A stretch of 64,000 nucleotides of DNA from Oceaniovalibus sp. ACAM 378 (GTDB taxonomy: Bacteria; Pseudomonadota; Alphaproteobacteria; Rhodobacterales; Rhodobacteraceae): positions 62,001 to 126,000 of the forward strand of contig NZ_VSJK01000009.1 of the NCBI RefSeq assembly GCF_008085915.1. Direction: 5' to 3'. Below the pieces are notes generated by a model. That model did no database searches, had not been told where the DNA came from, and saw nothing but the letters and a program-made list of their open reading frames with translations. The translations under genes were made by a program, and so were the position numbers. Below, piece after piece: positions 20,395 through 30,885 of the stretch (positions are counted from its first letter, which is position 1; every line of letters starts with the position of its first letter).

Positions 20395-21456
20395 ATGACC
20401 GAACAGACAGCGCCCCTGATATTCGACGGGCACAATGACGCACTTCTGAAACTCTGGCGCAACGGCGGACTGGCGCAGGCGGCGCAGTTCACCAACGGAT
20501 ATGACGCGGCCGTGGATGCGCCAAAGGCGCGCGCGGGCGGGTTTGGCGGCGGCTTTTTCGCCGTTTATGTGCCGTCTGCCAATGCTCTGGACACCGCGAA
20601 GGAAGAGATGAAAAAGCCGGTCTATGACCTGCCGCTGCCTGATCCTCTCGCCTTTGAAAGCGCCATCGGTATTGTCATGGCCGAAGCGGCGATCCTGTTC
20701 GATCTGGAGCGTCAGGGCGCTCTGACCATCTGCCGCAGCGTCGCCGACATCCGCGCGACCATGGCTGCGGGCCGGATCGCGGCGATCTTTCACATCGAAG
20801 GTGCAGACGGGATCGACCCCGACATGCACACGCTGGATGTGTTGCACGCGGCGGGCCTGCGCTCACTCGGTCCGGTCTGGAGCCGTCCGACGATCTGGGG
20901 CCAAGGCGTGCCATTCCGGTTTCCCAGTGACGGAGACATCGGCGGCGGGTTGACAGGGGCGGGTGTGGCATTGGTCAAACGCTGCAACGCGCTGCGGATC
21001 ATGATTGATTTGTCGCATTTGAACGAGGCCGGGTTTTGGGACGTGGCCAAACATTCGGATGCGCCTCTGGTGGCCACCCATTCCAACGTCCACACCATCT
21101 GCCCGCATTCCCGCAACCTGACCGACCGGCAACTTGACGCGATCCGCGACAGCGATGGTATGGTTGGGTTGAATTTCGGGGTCGCGTTCCTGCGCGAAGA
21201 CGGGCGGATACAGAGCGATACGCCGCTTGATCAAATGATGCGCCATCTGGATTACCTGATCGAACGGGTTGGCGAAACGCGTGTCGGGTTTGGCTCGGAC
21301 TATGACGGGACGACGGTGCCCGATGGGCTTGAAACCGTCGCCGATCTGCCAAAACTTCGGGCCGCCATGGCGAAACACGGTTACGATGCGCCACTGATTG
21401 CCCGGTTGTGCAACGAAAACTGGCTGCGCGTACTCGAGAAAACCTGGGGGGCGTAA
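20395..21456 (+). CDS. Membrane-dipeptidase family M19 zinc peptidase
   Basis: The 353-residue protein has the M19 (renal dipeptidase) metal motifs: FDGHNDALL (His and Asp ligands near residues 12-14), the bridging Glu in FHIEGADG (about 126), MIDLSHLNEAGFWD with DLSHL (about 205), VATHSNVH (about 225) and GFGSDYDG (about 300). It cleaves dipeptides, including D-residue-containing ones. No signal peptide is visible, so it is probably cytosolic. It precedes a dipeptide ABC transporter operon by 40 bases, and so likely hydrolyses the imported peptides. Confidence 0.92.
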   Translation: MTEQTAPLIFDGHNDALLKLWRNGGLAQAAQFTNGYDAAVDAPKARAGGFGGGFFAVYVPSANALDTAKEEMKKPVYDLPLPDPLAFESAIGIVMAEAAILFDLERQGALTICRSVADIRATMAAGRIAAIFHIEGADGIDPDMHTLDVLHAAGLRSLGPVWSRPTIWGQGVPFRFPSDGDIGGGLTGAGVALVKRCNALRIMIDLSHLNEAGFWDVAKHSDAPLVATHSNVHTICPHSRNLTDRQLDAIRDSDGMVGLNFGVAFLREDGRIQSDTPLDQMMRHLDYLIERVGETRVGFGSDYDGTTVPDGLETVADLPKLRAAMAKHGYDAPLIARLCNENWLRVLEKTWGA

Positions 21457-21496
21457 GATCCCCCGGTCAACAAGACAACAACAGAGAGGAAAGTTC

Positions 21497-23095
21497 ATGA
21501 CTTCTTTCAGCAGACTTCTGTCGGGGGCTGCAATCGGCCTTGCGGTTGCTGTGACAGGTGGTTTCGCATTCGCGGAAACACCCGCGAACATGCTGGTGAT
21601 TGCCAATCGGATCGACGACATCACATCGCTGGACCCGGCACAAAGCTTTGAATTTGCCGGCTCGGATGTGTTGCGCAACGTCTATGGCAACCTCGTCAAC
21701 TTTGACCCTCTGGATCTTGAGGCCGGCTATCAGCCGGATCTTGCGACGGAATGGAGCGTGTCGGAAGACGGCAAATCGATCACCTTCACCATGCGCGAGG
21801 GGATGACTTTCACCTCGGGCAATCCGGTCACGGCCGAAGACGCGGCCATGTCGCTGCGCCGGGTGGTCACGCTGAACAAGACCCCGGCGTTTATCCTGAC
21901 CCAGTTTGGGTTCACCCCCGAAAACGTCGAGGAAACCATCACTTTCGACGACAAGACCGTGACGATCACGACGGACAAGCAATACGCCACATCGTTTATC
22001 CTGAACGCCCTGACCGCGAATGTCGGCAGCGTGATCGACATCAAGACGGTGATGGAGCACGAGGCCGATGGCGATATGGGCAACACCTGGTTGTCCACGA
22101 ACTCGGCTGGCTCCTATGCTTATAAGCTCGATTCCTGGAAGCCGAACGAATCTGTGACGTTGTCGTCCAACCCCGATTTCTACAAGGGCGCGCCGACGAT
22201 GGAGCGGGTGATCGTGCGCCATGTGCAGGAATCCGCATCCCAGCGGCTGTTGCTTGAACGTGGCGATATCGACATAGCGCGCAACCTGAACCCCGAAGAT
22301 GTGGCGGGGATCGAGGGTGCGGACGGCGTCAAGATCATCGACGAACTCAAGGGGCGGTTGATGTACGCCTCGTTGAACCAGAAGAACGAACAGCTGTCCA
22401 AGCCACAGGTGAAGCAGGCGTTCAAATATCTGATCGATTATCAGGGGATGCAGGACAGTTTCCTCAAGGGGAAGTACACGATTCACCAGAATTTCCTGCC
22501 AGCCACCTATCTCGGGGCGGTAGACGATAATCCGTTCACGCTCGACATAGAAAAGGCCAAATCGCTTCTGGAAGAAGCCGGAGTGCCGGAAGGTTTCGCC
22601 ATCGAGGCGGGTGTGCGCGAAAGTCAGGAGCGGATCGAGATCGCCCAGTCGATGCAGAACCAGTTTGCCAAGGTCGGCATCACCATGAACATTACCGTAG
22701 GAACTGCGGCGCAGATCCTGTCGCGGTACCGGGCGCGCGAACTCGATCTTTATCTCGGTGAATGGGGCCCGGATTATCCCGACCCGCAGACCAATGCCGG
22801 CACTTTCGCCTACAACCCCGACAACTCGGACGAAGCGGGTGCGACCGGATTACTCGCATGGCGCAACGCGTGGGATGCGGGTGGGCTGACGGAAAAGGTC
22901 GACGCGGCGGTGATCGAGACCGACACCGCGAAACGTATCCAGATGTATCACGACATTCAGGCCGAATTCCGCGAAATTTCGCCGTTCATCATCATGTTCC
23001 AGCAGATCGAACAATCGGCAATGCGCGACAACGTCACCGATTTCTCGACCGGTCAGGCGATCACCGCGGCGTCTTATTGGCAGGTGACCAAGTAG
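21497..23095 (+). CDS. Dipeptide/oligopeptide ABC transporter substrate-binding protein
   Basis: The 532-residue protein has a Sec signal peptide (MTSFSRLLSGAAIGLAVAVT, cleavage near AFAE) and the SBP family 5 sequence DITSLDPAQSFEFAGSDVLR, followed by LATEWSVSEDGKSITFTMRE and YSxQxxx-type interior regions. It binds peptides or similar ligands in the periplasm and delivers them to the two permeases encoded downstream. GAGGAAAG precedes ATG 21497. It is first in a five-gene transporter cluster and has the length usual for DppA-type proteins. Confidence 0.93.
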   Translation: MTSFSRLLSGAAIGLAVAVTGGFAFAETPANMLVIANRIDDITSLDPAQSFEFAGSDVLRNVYGNLVNFDPLDLEAGYQPDLATEWSVSEDGKSITFTMREGMTFTSGNPVTAEDAAMSLRRVVTLNKTPAFILTQFGFTPENVEETITFDDKTVTITTDKQYATSFILNALTANVGSVIDIKTVMEHEADGDMGNTWLSTNSAGSYAYKLDSWKPNESVTLSSNPDFYKGAPTMERVIVRHVQESASQRLLLERGDIDIARNLNPEDVAGIEGADGVKIIDELKGRLMYASLNQKNEQLSKPQVKQAFKYLIDYQGMQDSFLKGKYTIHQNFLPATYLGAVDDNPFTLDIEKAKSLLEEAGVPEGFAIEAGVRESQERIEIAQSMQNQFAKVGITMNITVGTAAQILSRYRARELDLYLGEWGPDYPDPQTNAGTFAYNPDNSDEAGATGLLAWRNAWDAGGLTEKVDAAVIETDTAKRIQMYHDIQAEFREISPFIIMFQQIEQSAMRDNVTDFSTGQAITAASYWQVTK

Positions 23096-24154
23096 GTGGC
23101 ACTGAACGCGGAACCCGGGGGGCGCGCGCCGCGTGCGCCCCTTGCACCCATGGCGGTGGCTGTGGGCAAGACCATTTTGCAGATCGCCGTGACGATGCTG
23201 GGGCTGCTTTTTGTCACCTTCATCATCGGGCGGGTGATGCCCATCGACCCGGTTCTGGCCATCGTCGGCGAACGGGCAAGCCAGTCGACCTATAATGAGA
23301 CCTATCTGGCGATGGGGCTGGACAAGCCCTTGTTCGTGCAATTTTTTATCTATATCGGCGATGTGCTGCAGGGGGATCTTGGCAAGTCGGTCCTGAATTC
23401 CCGCCCCGTGGCCGAAGATATCGCCCGGGTCTTTCCCGCGACCTTGGAACTGGCCACCATCGGCGTGATCATGGGCATCGTTCTGGGCGTGCCGCTGGGG
23501 GTGATCGCCGCTGTTCGCCGTGGCAGCTGGATCGATCAGGTGGCGCGCGTTGTTGCACTTATCGGATATTCGATGCCGATTTTCTGGCTCGGACTCATGG
23601 GTCTGTTGATCTTTTACGGCATTCTGGGCTGGGTCGGTGGGCCCGGGCGGCTTGATATCTTCTATGTCGATATCGTGCCACAGGTGACAGGAATGATCCT
23701 TGTCGATTCCGCGCTTGCCGGGAACTGGACGGTGTTCCAAAACGCGTTTTCCCACATCGTTCTGCCTGCATCGCTGCTTGGCTATTACTCACTCGCCTAT
23801 ATCAGCAGGATGACCCGCAGTTTCATGCTGGAACAGCTTTCGGCCGAATATGTCACCACCGCCCGCGTCAAGGGAATGAGCGAGTGGAACGTGATCTGGG
23901 GCCATGCATTCCGCAACATCCGGGTGCAGTTAATTACGGTGATCGCGCTGTCCTATGCCGGGCTGCTTGAAGGATCGGTGCTGACCGAGATCATATTCTC
24001 GTGGCCCGGGATCGGCAGCTATATCACCACGGCATTGCTGAGCGCCGATATGAACGCGGTTCTGGGCGGCACGGTGGTGGTCGGATTGGTGTTCATCCTG
24101 CTCAACGTGTTTTCCGATTTGTTGTACCGGGTTTTTGACCCGCGTGCGAAATAG
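23096..24154 (+). CDS. Dipeptide ABC transporter permease, DppB type
   Basis: The 352-residue membrane protein has the DppB/OppB signature: an N-terminal helix with ILQIAVTMLGLLFVTFIIGR, the periplasmic loop LGLDKPLFVQFFIYIGDVLQGDLG, and the cytoplasmic EAA motif YVTTARVKGMSEWNVIWGHAFRN (about residues 245-267). The start is probably GTG 23096, touching the TAG of the binding-protein gene, with AGGTG before it; an internal ATG at 23150 would remove 18 Pro/Ala-rich residues. It pairs with the downstream DppC-type permease. Confidence 0.92.
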   Translation: MALNAEPGGRAPRAPLAPMAVAVGKTILQIAVTMLGLLFVTFIIGRVMPIDPVLAIVGERASQSTYNETYLAMGLDKPLFVQFFIYIGDVLQGDLGKSVLNSRPVAEDIARVFPATLELATIGVIMGIVLGVPLGVIAAVRRGSWIDQVARVVALIGYSMPIFWLGLMGLLIFYGILGWVGGPGRLDIFYVDIVPQVTGMILVDSALAGNWTVFQNAFSHIVLPASLLGYYSLAYISRMTRSFMLEQLSAEYVTTARVKGMSEWNVIWGHAFRNIRVQLITVIALSYAGLLEGSVLTEIIFSWPGIGSYITTALLSADMNAVLGGTVVVGLVFILLNVFSDLLYRVFDPRAK

Positions 24155-24163
24155 GGTGGGCCG

Positions 24164-25075
24164 ATGACCGAACAGACCCTGCGGCAATGGTTGCTGACCG
24201 AAACGCCGACTTCGCGCCGACACGCCCGGTTTTCGGCCCTGTACAAAGGGTGGCTGTCGTTTCGGGGAAACTCGATGGCGGTGATCGGGCTGGTGATCCT
24301 TGTGGCGCTGTTGCTGGTGGCGCTGTTTGCGCCGCTGATCTCACCCCACGATCCGTTTGTGCAGGATCTGGCGAACCGGCTGGCGCCGCTGGGGACCGAC
24401 AGTCATGTTCTGGGCACCGACAGTCTGGGCCGCGATATCCTGTCGCGGCTGATCCACGGGTCGCGCATCACGCTTTATATCGTTGCGCTGGTGGCACTGA
24501 TTGCGCCGGTGGCAGGGCTGCTGGTGGGCACGATTTCGGGCTATGCTGGCGGTTGGATCGACACCATCCTGATGCGGATCACCGATATTTTTCTGGCCTT
24601 TCCGCGGTTGGTTCTGGCGCTGGCCTTTGTTGCCGCTTTGGGGGCCGGGATCGAAAATGCCGTGCTGGCGATATCGCTGACCGCCTGGCCGCCCTATGCA
24701 AGGATCGCGCGGGCCGAAACCCTGACGATCCGGGGGTCGGATTACATCAGCGCGATCCGGCTTCAGGGCGCGGGGCCAATGCGGATCATCACCAAACATA
24801 TCTGGCCGCTGTGTGTATCTTCGTTGATCGTGCGGGTCACTCTGGACATGGCGGGGATCATCCTTGCCGCTGCGGGCCTTGGATTTCTTGGCCTTGGCGC
24901 ACAGCCGCCCAGCCCGGAGTGGGGCGCGATGATCTCGGACGGGCGACGCTTCATTCTGGATCACTGGTGGGTGGCGACGATGCCGGGGCTGGCGATTTTC
25001 ATCGTGTCTCTGGCATTCAACCTGTTGGGTGACGGGCTGCGCGATGTTCTTGACCCTAAGGATTCAGGCTTATGA
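24164..25075 (+). CDS. Dipeptide ABC transporter permease, DppC type
   Basis: The 303-residue inner membrane protein has the OppC N-terminal segment (WLSFRGNSMAVIGLVILVAL), the HVLGTDSLGRDILSRLIHGSR motif that marks DppC/OppC, and the EAA loop YISAIRLQGAGPMRIITKHIWP. Together with the DppB-type protein it forms the translocation pore. It lies nine bases after the previous gene, and its stop overlaps the ATG of the first ATPase gene (ATGA). Confidence 0.93.
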   Translation: MTEQTLRQWLLTETPTSRRHARFSALYKGWLSFRGNSMAVIGLVILVALLLVALFAPLISPHDPFVQDLANRLAPLGTDSHVLGTDSLGRDILSRLIHGSRITLYIVALVALIAPVAGLLVGTISGYAGGWIDTILMRITDIFLAFPRLVLALAFVAALGAGIENAVLAISLTAWPPYARIARAETLTIRGSDYISAIRLQGAGPMRIITKHIWPLCVSSLIVRVTLDMAGIILAAAGLGFLGLGAQPPSPEWGAMISDGRRFILDHWWVATMPGLAIFIVSLAFNLLGDGLRDVLDPKDSGL

Positions 25076-25926
25076 CCCTGCTGGATGTCGAAAACCTTTG
25101 GGTGCAGTTTCCGACCCGGCAGGGAGTGTTTGACGCAGTACGAGGCGTCTCCTTCACTCTGGGCAAGGAACGTCTGGGCATCGTCGGCGAATCCGGCAGT
25201 GGCAAGTCGATGACCGGGCGCGCGATCCTGCGGCTGATCCGTCCGCCCGGCATTGTCAGGGCTGACCGGATCGCGCTGGAGGGTGTCGATCTGCTGGGCA
25301 TGACCGAAAAGGAAATGCGCGCGGTCCGGGGGCAGCGGATTTCGATGGTCATGCAAGACCCGAAATTCTCACTGAACCCGGTGATGACCATCGGTGATCA
25401 GTTGATCGAGGCCTATCGACTGGCCAATAAATCCGACCGCAAGGGGGCGAAACAGGCGGCACTGGATGCTCTTGCCTCGGTTTCTATCCGCGACGGGGAA
25501 CGGGTGATGCGTGCCTATCCACACGAGATGTCAGGCGGAATGGGGCAGCGGATCATGATTGCGATGATGCTGATTCCGGGGCCGCAGATCCTGATTGCGG
25601 ATGAACCGACCAGCGCGCTGGATGTCAGCGTCCAGCGGCAGGTGCTGGCGATCATGGATGATCTGGTGACCTCGCGCGGCATGGGGCTGATCTTTATTTC
25701 CCACGATCTGAACCTTGTCGCTGATTTCTGCGACCGTGTGCTGATCATGTATGCCGGTCGCGTGGTCGAGGTGTGCCGCGCCGACCGTCTGCATGAAGCG
25801 ACGCATCCCTATACCCGGGGCCTGCTGAATTCGCTGCCCCGGCTGGACGAACCGCGCGAACGGCTGAGCGTGCTGAAACGTGATCCCGCATGGTCCGAAG
25901 CCCCGGGCGTGAGTGGCCGGATATGA
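25072..25926 (+). CDS. Dipeptide ABC transporter ATP-binding protein, DppD type
   Basis: The 284-residue ATPase shows Walker A GESGSGKS (about 37-44), Q-loop VMQDPKFSLNP, the signature MSGGMGQRIMIAMML, Walker [13 protein letters not shown] and switch His (FISHDL). The signature is slightly relaxed (GGMGQR) as in many DppD proteins. The C-terminal oligopeptide extension is short (PYTRGLLNSLPRLDEPRERL and a further 20 residues), and the Cys-rich Fe-S motif found in some DppD proteins is absent. Start and stop overlap both neighbouring genes by four bases. Confidence 0.92.
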   Translation: MTLLDVENLWVQFPTRQGVFDAVRGVSFTLGKERLGIVGESGSGKSMTGRAILRLIRPPGIVRADRIALEGVDLLGMTEKEMRAVRGQRISMVMQDPKFSLNPVMTIGDQLIEAYRLANKSDRKGAKQAALDALASVSIRDGERVMRAYPHEMSGGMGQRIMIAMMLIPGPQILIADEPTSALDVSVQRQVLAIMDDLVTSRGMGLIFISHDLNLVADFCDRVLIMYAGRVVEVCRADRLHEATHPYTRGLLNSLPRLDEPRERLSVLKRDPAWSEAPGVSGRI

Positions 25927-26669
25927 GCATGTTATCAGTCGAACACCTGAACGTCTGGTTCGGCAAGGGGCACAACCGTGTGGATGCGGTGACCGATGCC
26001 AGTTTTGACGTTGCACCGGGTGAAAGCTTTGGACTGGTCGGCGAATCCGGATCGGGCAAATCCACCATCCTGCGGGCGATCACCGGTCTTGTGCCCACCT
26101 GGTCGGGCCGAATCACGGTGGATGGTCAGGACGTCGCCAAAAAGCGCCACCGTTCCTTTTACAAAACCGTGCAGATGGTGTTTCAGGATCCCTATGCCTC
26201 GCTTCATCCGCGCCATTCGGTGGATGCGGTGTTGGGTGAAACACTGCACCTGCATGGGTTCCGCGACATTGATGCGCGGGTCGTCCGGCTGCTTGACGAT
26301 GTGGGGCTGGGCCAGAAATTCCGCTTTCGCTTTCCCCATCAGCTGTCTGGTGGACAGCGCCAAAGGGTGGCGATTGCCCGCGCACTGGCGGCGGAACCCA
26401 GAATTTTGTTGCTGGATGAACCCACCTCGGCTTTGGATGTGTCCGTACAGGCGGAAATTCTGAATCTGCTGACCGATTTGCGTGCGGAGCACGGATTGAC
26501 CTATGTCATGGTCAGTCACGATCTGGCGGTGGTCGGCCATGTCTGTGCCCGGTTGGCCGTCATGAAGGACAGTCGGATCGTAGAAATCATGGATGTGGAC
26601 AGCCTGCGCGCGAAACGGGCCAATCATCCCTATTCGCAGGAACTGCTGCGCAATTCGGTGGGTGCGTGA
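25923..26669 (+). CDS. Dipeptide ABC transporter ATP-binding protein, DppF type
   Basis: The 248-residue ATPase has Walker A GESGSGKST (about 40-48), Q-loop VFQDPYASLHPRH, signature LSGGQRQRVAIARAL, Walker [16 protein letters not shown] and MVSHDLAVVGH. The DPYASLHPRHSV element is diagnostic of the DppF/OppF half of the ATPase heterodimer. It lacks the usual longer C-terminal region and ends soon after HPYSQELLRNSV. ATG 25923 sits inside the stop of the DppD-type gene. It closes the transporter genes, 52 bases before the VOC gene. Confidence 0.92.
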   Translation: MSMLSVEHLNVWFGKGHNRVDAVTDASFDVAPGESFGLVGESGSGKSTILRAITGLVPTWSGRITVDGQDVAKKRHRSFYKTVQMVFQDPYASLHPRHSVDAVLGETLHLHGFRDIDARVVRLLDDVGLGQKFRFRFPHQLSGGQRQRVAIARALAAEPRILLLDEPTSALDVSVQAEILNLLTDLRAEHGLTYVMVSHDLAVVGHVCARLAVMKDSRIVEIMDVDSLRAKRANHPYSQELLRNSVGA

Positions 26670-26721
26670 AGAGATGCCTGAAACGGAGCATGTCTGAAAT
26701 GCGTCGAAAAGGACGGAAGAT

Positions 26722-27087
26722 ATGATGCTGATGAGCCTGCACCATGTGCAATTGGCGATGCCGAAGGGCGGCGAGGCCGACGCGCGTGCTTTTTACGGTG
26801 GCATTTTAATGTTGCAGGAAGTGGCAAAGCCGTCCGAGCTGGTCGATCGCGGTGGTTGCTGGTTCGAGGCGGGGTCGGTCCGGGTCCGGCTGGGCGTAGA
26901 GACGCCCTTTGCACCGGCGAAAAAGGCCCATCCGGGTTTTATGGTCGCCTCGCTTTCGGTGGTCGAAGACCGGTTGCGCGATCACGGCATATCGTTCGAG
27001 CGTGATGTGGTGCTGCCAGATGTGCACCGTCTGCTGGTCCATGATCCATTCGGCAACCGGATCGAACTGATGGCGCGGCGCGACTGA
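26722..27087 (+). CDS. VOC-superfamily (glyoxalase/dioxygenase fold) protein
   Basis: The 121-residue single-domain protein starts LHHVQLAMPKGGEADARAFYGGIL and ends HDPFGNRIELMARRD, the two repeats typical of the vicinal oxygen chelate fold (His at 7-8, Glu in NRIEL as metal ligands). Possible roles are glyoxalase-like, epimerase or metal-dependent lyase; the substrate is unknown. It sits between the peptide transporter and the oxoprolinase gene on the same strand, so it may act on a related metabolite. Confidence 0.85.
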   Translation: MMLMSLHHVQLAMPKGGEADARAFYGGILMLQEVAKPSELVDRGGCWFEAGSVRVRLGVETPFAPAKKAHPGFMVASLSVVEDRLRDHGISFERDVVLPDVHRLLVHDPFGNRIELMARRD

Positions 27088-27247
27088 CTCGCCGGAACCG
27101 GGATTTTCCTTTGTCCGCTTCCCCCCCCGGGAGAAGATGCCTTCACCTTGACACTGTCTGATCAGAATTCGCCGGATTTAGGGCGGATTTCGATTCATTT
27201 CAAAGTCATCCTGACCTAGGGTCCCGGTGGAGCAAAGGAGAGACATC

Positions 27248-30200
27248 ATGTGGCAGTTCTGGGTTGATCGCGGCGGCACGTTTACCGATATCGTGGCGCG
27301 CCGTCCCGATGGCGGGGTGATCGCGCACAAGCTGTTGTCGGAAAACCCCGAAGCCTATGTTGACGCGGCTGTTCACGGTATCCGGCATCTGCTCGGGCTG
27401 GGCGCGGATGATCCGATCCCGCCGGGCACCATCGAGTCGGTCAGGATGGGCACCACCGTGGCCACCAACGCCCTGTTGGAGCGTAAGGGCGAACGCACCG
27501 TCCTGCTGATCACCGAAGGGTTCGCCGATCTGTTGCAGATCGGATATCAGAACCGTCCCCGGTTGTTCGATCTGCACATCCGCCTGCCTGAAATGCTGTA
27601 TTCTGCGGTGATCGAGGCGCCGGAGCGTGTGACCCATAATGGCGAGATTCTGCGCCCGCTGGACAGCGATACGGTGCGCGCGGCGCTGCAATCGGCCTAT
27701 GACGATGGCTACCGCTCGGTCGCCATCGCGTTCCTGCATGGTTATCGGTTCAGCGACCATGAACAGGCGGCGGCTGAGATCGCGCAGGAAATCGGGTTCA
27801 CCCAGATTTCCCAAAGCCATCGCGCCAGCCCGCTGATCAAGCTGGTGTCGCGGGGCGATACAACGGTGGTCGACGCTTATCTGTCGCCAATCCTGCGCCG
27901 GTACGTGGCACAGGTGAGCGATGCTCTGGGCGGGGAAAAAGGGCAAAACGGCGCTTTGATGTTTATGCAGTCCAATGGCGGGCTGACCGACGCTGCGCTG
28001 TTCCAGGGCAAGGATTCGATCCTGTCGGGGCCTGCGGGCGGTGTGGTCGGTATGGCGCGCACGGCTCAGGCGGCAGGGTATGACCGGCTGATCGGCTTTG
28101 ACATGGGCGGCACCAGCACTGATGTCTGTCACTTCGCCGGGGATTACGAGCGCAGCTTTGAGACTCAGGTGGCGGGCGTGCGGATGCGCGCCCCGATGAT
28201 GAGCATTCACACCGTCGCCGCCGGAGGGGGGTCGATCCTGTCGTTCCGGCAGGGGCGGTTGCAGGTCGGCCCCGAAAGCGCCGGCGCCGATCCCGGGCCT
28301 GCCGCATACCGGCGGGGCGGGCCGCTGACCGTGACCGATTGCAACGTCTTGCTGGGCAAGATCGACGCAGCGATCTTTCCCGCCGTCTTCGGCCCGGATG
28401 GCGATCAGCCGCTTGATACCGATGCGGTGCGAAGTGGTTTCGCAGCCATGGCCCGTGACATCGCGGCGGAGCTGGATGAGCCCGAACGCACGCCCGAGGA
28501 ACTGGCAGAGGGATTTTTGAGGATCGCCGTCGAAAATATGGCAAATGCGATCAAGAAAATCAGCGTTCAGCGCGGCTATGACGTGACCGGGTATACGATG
28601 AACTGTTTTGGCGGAGCCGGGGGACAGCATGCCTGTCTTGTGGCCGATGTTCTGGGGATGAAGCGAATTTTCATCCACCCCTTTGCCGGTGTCCTGTCGG
28701 CCTTTGGCATGGGTCTGGCCGATGTGCGCGAAATCCGCGAACATCAGTTCGCCGAACCGCTCGACCATGCTGAAAAGGCCGCCGGAGTCTTGGCCCGGTT
28801 GGGGCGCGAGGCGACACAGGCGGTCACAGCGCAGAACATCCCCGACGACCGGATTTCCCTGATCCAGACCGCCCATATCCGCACCGACGGCTCGCACCAG
28901 ACCCTGCCGGTCGAGTTTGGGACGTCAGACGAAATGCGCAGCCGGTTCGACAGCGCGCACAGGTCGCGCTTTGGGTTTGTACCCGAGTACGAAACGCTGA
29001 TCCTCGATGTTATCACGGTCGAGGCGGTGGGTGAAACCGGTGAGTCGGTGACTTTGCCCGCCGCGAGTGGCGGCGCGTCCGATGCCACCACCCGAATGCA
29101 CTCCGAGGGCGGATGGCAAGACGTGCCGCTGATCGACCGCGCATCGCTGACCCCGGGGCGTACCGTCACCGGTCCGGCGGTGATTTTCGAACCCACGGGC
29201 ACCAATATCGTCGAACCGGGCTGGTCCGCATTCACCCCGGACGGCTCCGACCTGATCCTTGAACGCACCGTGCCGTTACAGCGGGCCGAGGCGATTGGCA
29301 CATCGGTCGATCCGATCATGCTGGAAGTGTTCAACAACCTGTTCATGTCGATCGCCGAACAGATGGGCGCGACGCTGGCCAACACGGCCTATTCCGTCAA
29401 CATCAAGGAAAGATACGACTTTTCCTGCGCCATCTTTGATCCCGCCGGCGATTTGGTGGCCAATGCGCCCCATGTTCCGGTGCATCTCGGGTCGATGTCG
29501 GACTCCGTTCGAACCGTATTGCGCCAGAACCCCGATCTGAAACCAGGCGATGTGGTGATGATGAACAATCCGTTCAACGGCGGCACACATCTGCCCGATA
29601 TCACCGTAATCACTCCGGTGTTTGACGGTGCAGGCACGATCATCTTCATCGTCGCGTCGCGCGGCCACCATGCAGATATCGGCGGCACCACCCCCGGATC
29701 GGCCCCGCCAGACAGCACCCACATCGAGGAAGAAGGCGTGGTGATCGACAACTTCCGTCTTGTCGAGCAGGGCAGCTTTCGGCGCGCCGAGGCAGAAAAA
29801 CTGTTGCAGGGTGCGAAATACCCGGTGCGCAACGTGGCTCAGAACATGGCCGATCTGGCGGCGCAGGTTGCCGCGAACGCGACCGGTGTCGAAGGGTTAC
29901 AGGCGATCGTCGCGCAGTTCGGGATCGAAACCGTGCACGCCTATATGGGCCATGTGCAGGACAACGCCGAGGAATCGGTGCGCCGGGTGCTCGATGTGCT
30001 GAAGGACTGTTCTTTCGTCAATGAAATGGACAGCGGCGCGCGCATTACGGTGAAAATCACGGTGGACACCGAAAACCGCAGTGCAACGGTGGATTTCACC
30101 GGCACCTCGCCGCAGGACAAGGGGAATTACAACGCGCCCTTGTCGATCTGTCGCGCCGCGGTGCTCTATGTTTTTCGCACATTGGTGGGTGCCGACATCC

Positions 30201-30829
30201 CGATGAACGAGGGTTGTCTGAAACCCCTGACCCTGATCGTACCCGAGGGCAGCATGATCAACCCGGCCTATCCGGCGGCAGTGATCGCGGGCAATACCGA
30301 GGTCAGCCAGACGATTACGGATGCGCTTTATGGTGCGCTGGGCGTGTTGGCGGGATCGCAGGGCACGATGAACAACTTTGTCTATGGCAACGCCGTGCAT
30401 CAGAACTATGAAACGATCTGTGGCGGCACCGGGGCGGGCGATGGGTTTGCAGGGGCCAGTGCGGTGCATTCGCATATGACCAACACGCTGATGACCGACC
30501 CCGAAGTGCTGGAAAATCGCTTTCCCGTTCGGGTCGAGTGTTTTGGCATCAGACGTGGTTCCGGCGGGACCGGACACTGGCCCGGCGGCGACGGAATCTT
30601 TCGCGAGTTGCGGTTTCTTGAAGAGATGACCGCAACCGTTCTGTCATCGCACCGGATCACAGCGGCCTTTGGTGTCGATGGCGGCGGTTCGGGGGCGATT
30701 GGCGTCAATTCGGTACGCCGGGCGGACGGGCGCGAAGAGTCGTTGAAGGGCAATGATTCCCGGCAGATGCAACCCGGCGATGTGTTCCGGATGCTGACCC
30801 CCGGGGGCGGCGGATACGGCAATCCCTGA
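27248..30829 (+). CDS. 5-oxoprolinase / hydantoinase, fused HyuA-HyuB subunits
   Basis: The 1193-residue protein fuses a HyuA half and a HyuB half, the layout of ATP-dependent 5-oxoprolinase (OplAH), which opens 5-oxo-L-proline to glutamate. HyuA features are RGGTFTDIV (8-16), [16 protein letters not shown] and [11 protein letters not shown] (about 286). HyuB starts near residue 690 with [20 protein letters not shown] and contains [12 protein letters not shown] and [17 protein letters not shown] precedes ATG 27248. Other members hydrolyse hydantoins or N-methylhydantoin, so the exact substrate is not fixed. A strong terminator follows 6 bases after the stop. Confidence 0.92.
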   Translation: MWQFWVDRGGTFTDIVARRPDGGVIAHKLLSENPEAYVDAAVHGIRHLLGLGADDPIPPGTIESVRMGTTVATNALLERKGERTVLLITEGFADLLQIGYQNRPRLFDLHIRLPEMLYSAVIEAPERVTHNGEILRPLDSDTVRAALQSAYDDGYRSVAIAFLHGYRFSDHEQAAAEIAQEIGFTQISQSHRASPLIKLVSRGDTTVVDAYLSPILRRYVAQVSDALGGEKGQNGALMFMQSNGGLTDAALFQGKDSILSGPAGGVVGMARTAQAAGYDRLIGFDMGGTSTDVCHFAGDYERSFETQVAGVRMRAPMMSIHTVAAGGGSILSFRQGRLQVGPESAGADPGPAAYRRGGPLTVTDCNVLLGKIDAAIFPAVFGPDGDQPLDTDAVRSGFAAMARDIAAELDEPERTPEELAEGFLRIAVENMANAIKKISVQRGYDVTGYTMNCFGGAGGQHACLVADVLGMKRIFIHPFAGVLSAFGMGLADVREIREHQFAEPLDHAEKAAGVLARLGREATQAVTAQNIPDDRISLIQTAHIRTDGSHQTLPVEFGTSDEMRSRFDSAHRSRFGFVPEYETLILDVITVEAVGETGESVTLPAASGGASDATTRMHSEGGWQDVPLIDRASLTPGRTVTGPAVIFEPTGTNIVEPGWSAFTPDGSDLILERTVPLQRAEAIGTSVDPIMLEVFNNLFMSIAEQMGATLANTAYSVNIKERYDFSCAIFDPAGDLVANAPHVPVHLGSMSDSVRTVLRQNPDLKPGDVVMMNNPFNGGTHLPDITVITPVFDGAGTIIFIVASRGHHADIGGTTPGSAPPDSTHIEEEGVVIDNFRLVEQGSFRRAEAEKLLQGAKYPVRNVAQNMADLAAQVAANATGVEGLQAIVAQFGIETVHAYMGHVQDNAEESVRRVLDVLKDCSFVNEMDSGARITVKITVDTENRSATVDFTGTSPQDKGNYNAPLSICRAAVLYVFRTLVGADIPMNEGCLKPLTLIVPEGSMINPAYPAAVIAGNTEVSQTITDALYGALGVLAGSQGTMNNFVYGNAVHQNYETICGGTGAGDGFAGASAVHSHMTNTLMTDPEVLENRFPVRVECFGIRRGSGGTGHWPGGDGIFRELRFLEEMTATVLSSHRITAAFGVDGGGSGAIGVNSVRRADGREESLKGNDSRQMQPGDVFRMLTPGGGGYGNP

Positions 30830-30834
30830 CAGCA

Positions 30835-30865
30835 GAACGGCGCCCTTTGGCGCCGTTCGTTTTTC
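30835..30865 (+). terminator. Rho-independent terminator after oxoprolinase gene
   Basis: A perfect 10-bp stem, GAACGGCGCC (30835-30844) with GGCGCCGTTC (30849-30858), closes a four-base loop and is followed by GTTTTT. It ends the plus-strand peptide/oxoprolinase unit and separates it from the convergent nucleosidase gene. Confidence 0.92.
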
Positions 30866-30885
30866 GCATGTGCAAGTCTGATCCG

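Noticed and set aside
27206-28897. 563-codon frame opposite the oxoprolinase gene
   Set aside because: Antisense to the HyuA half, no recognisable domain or start site.
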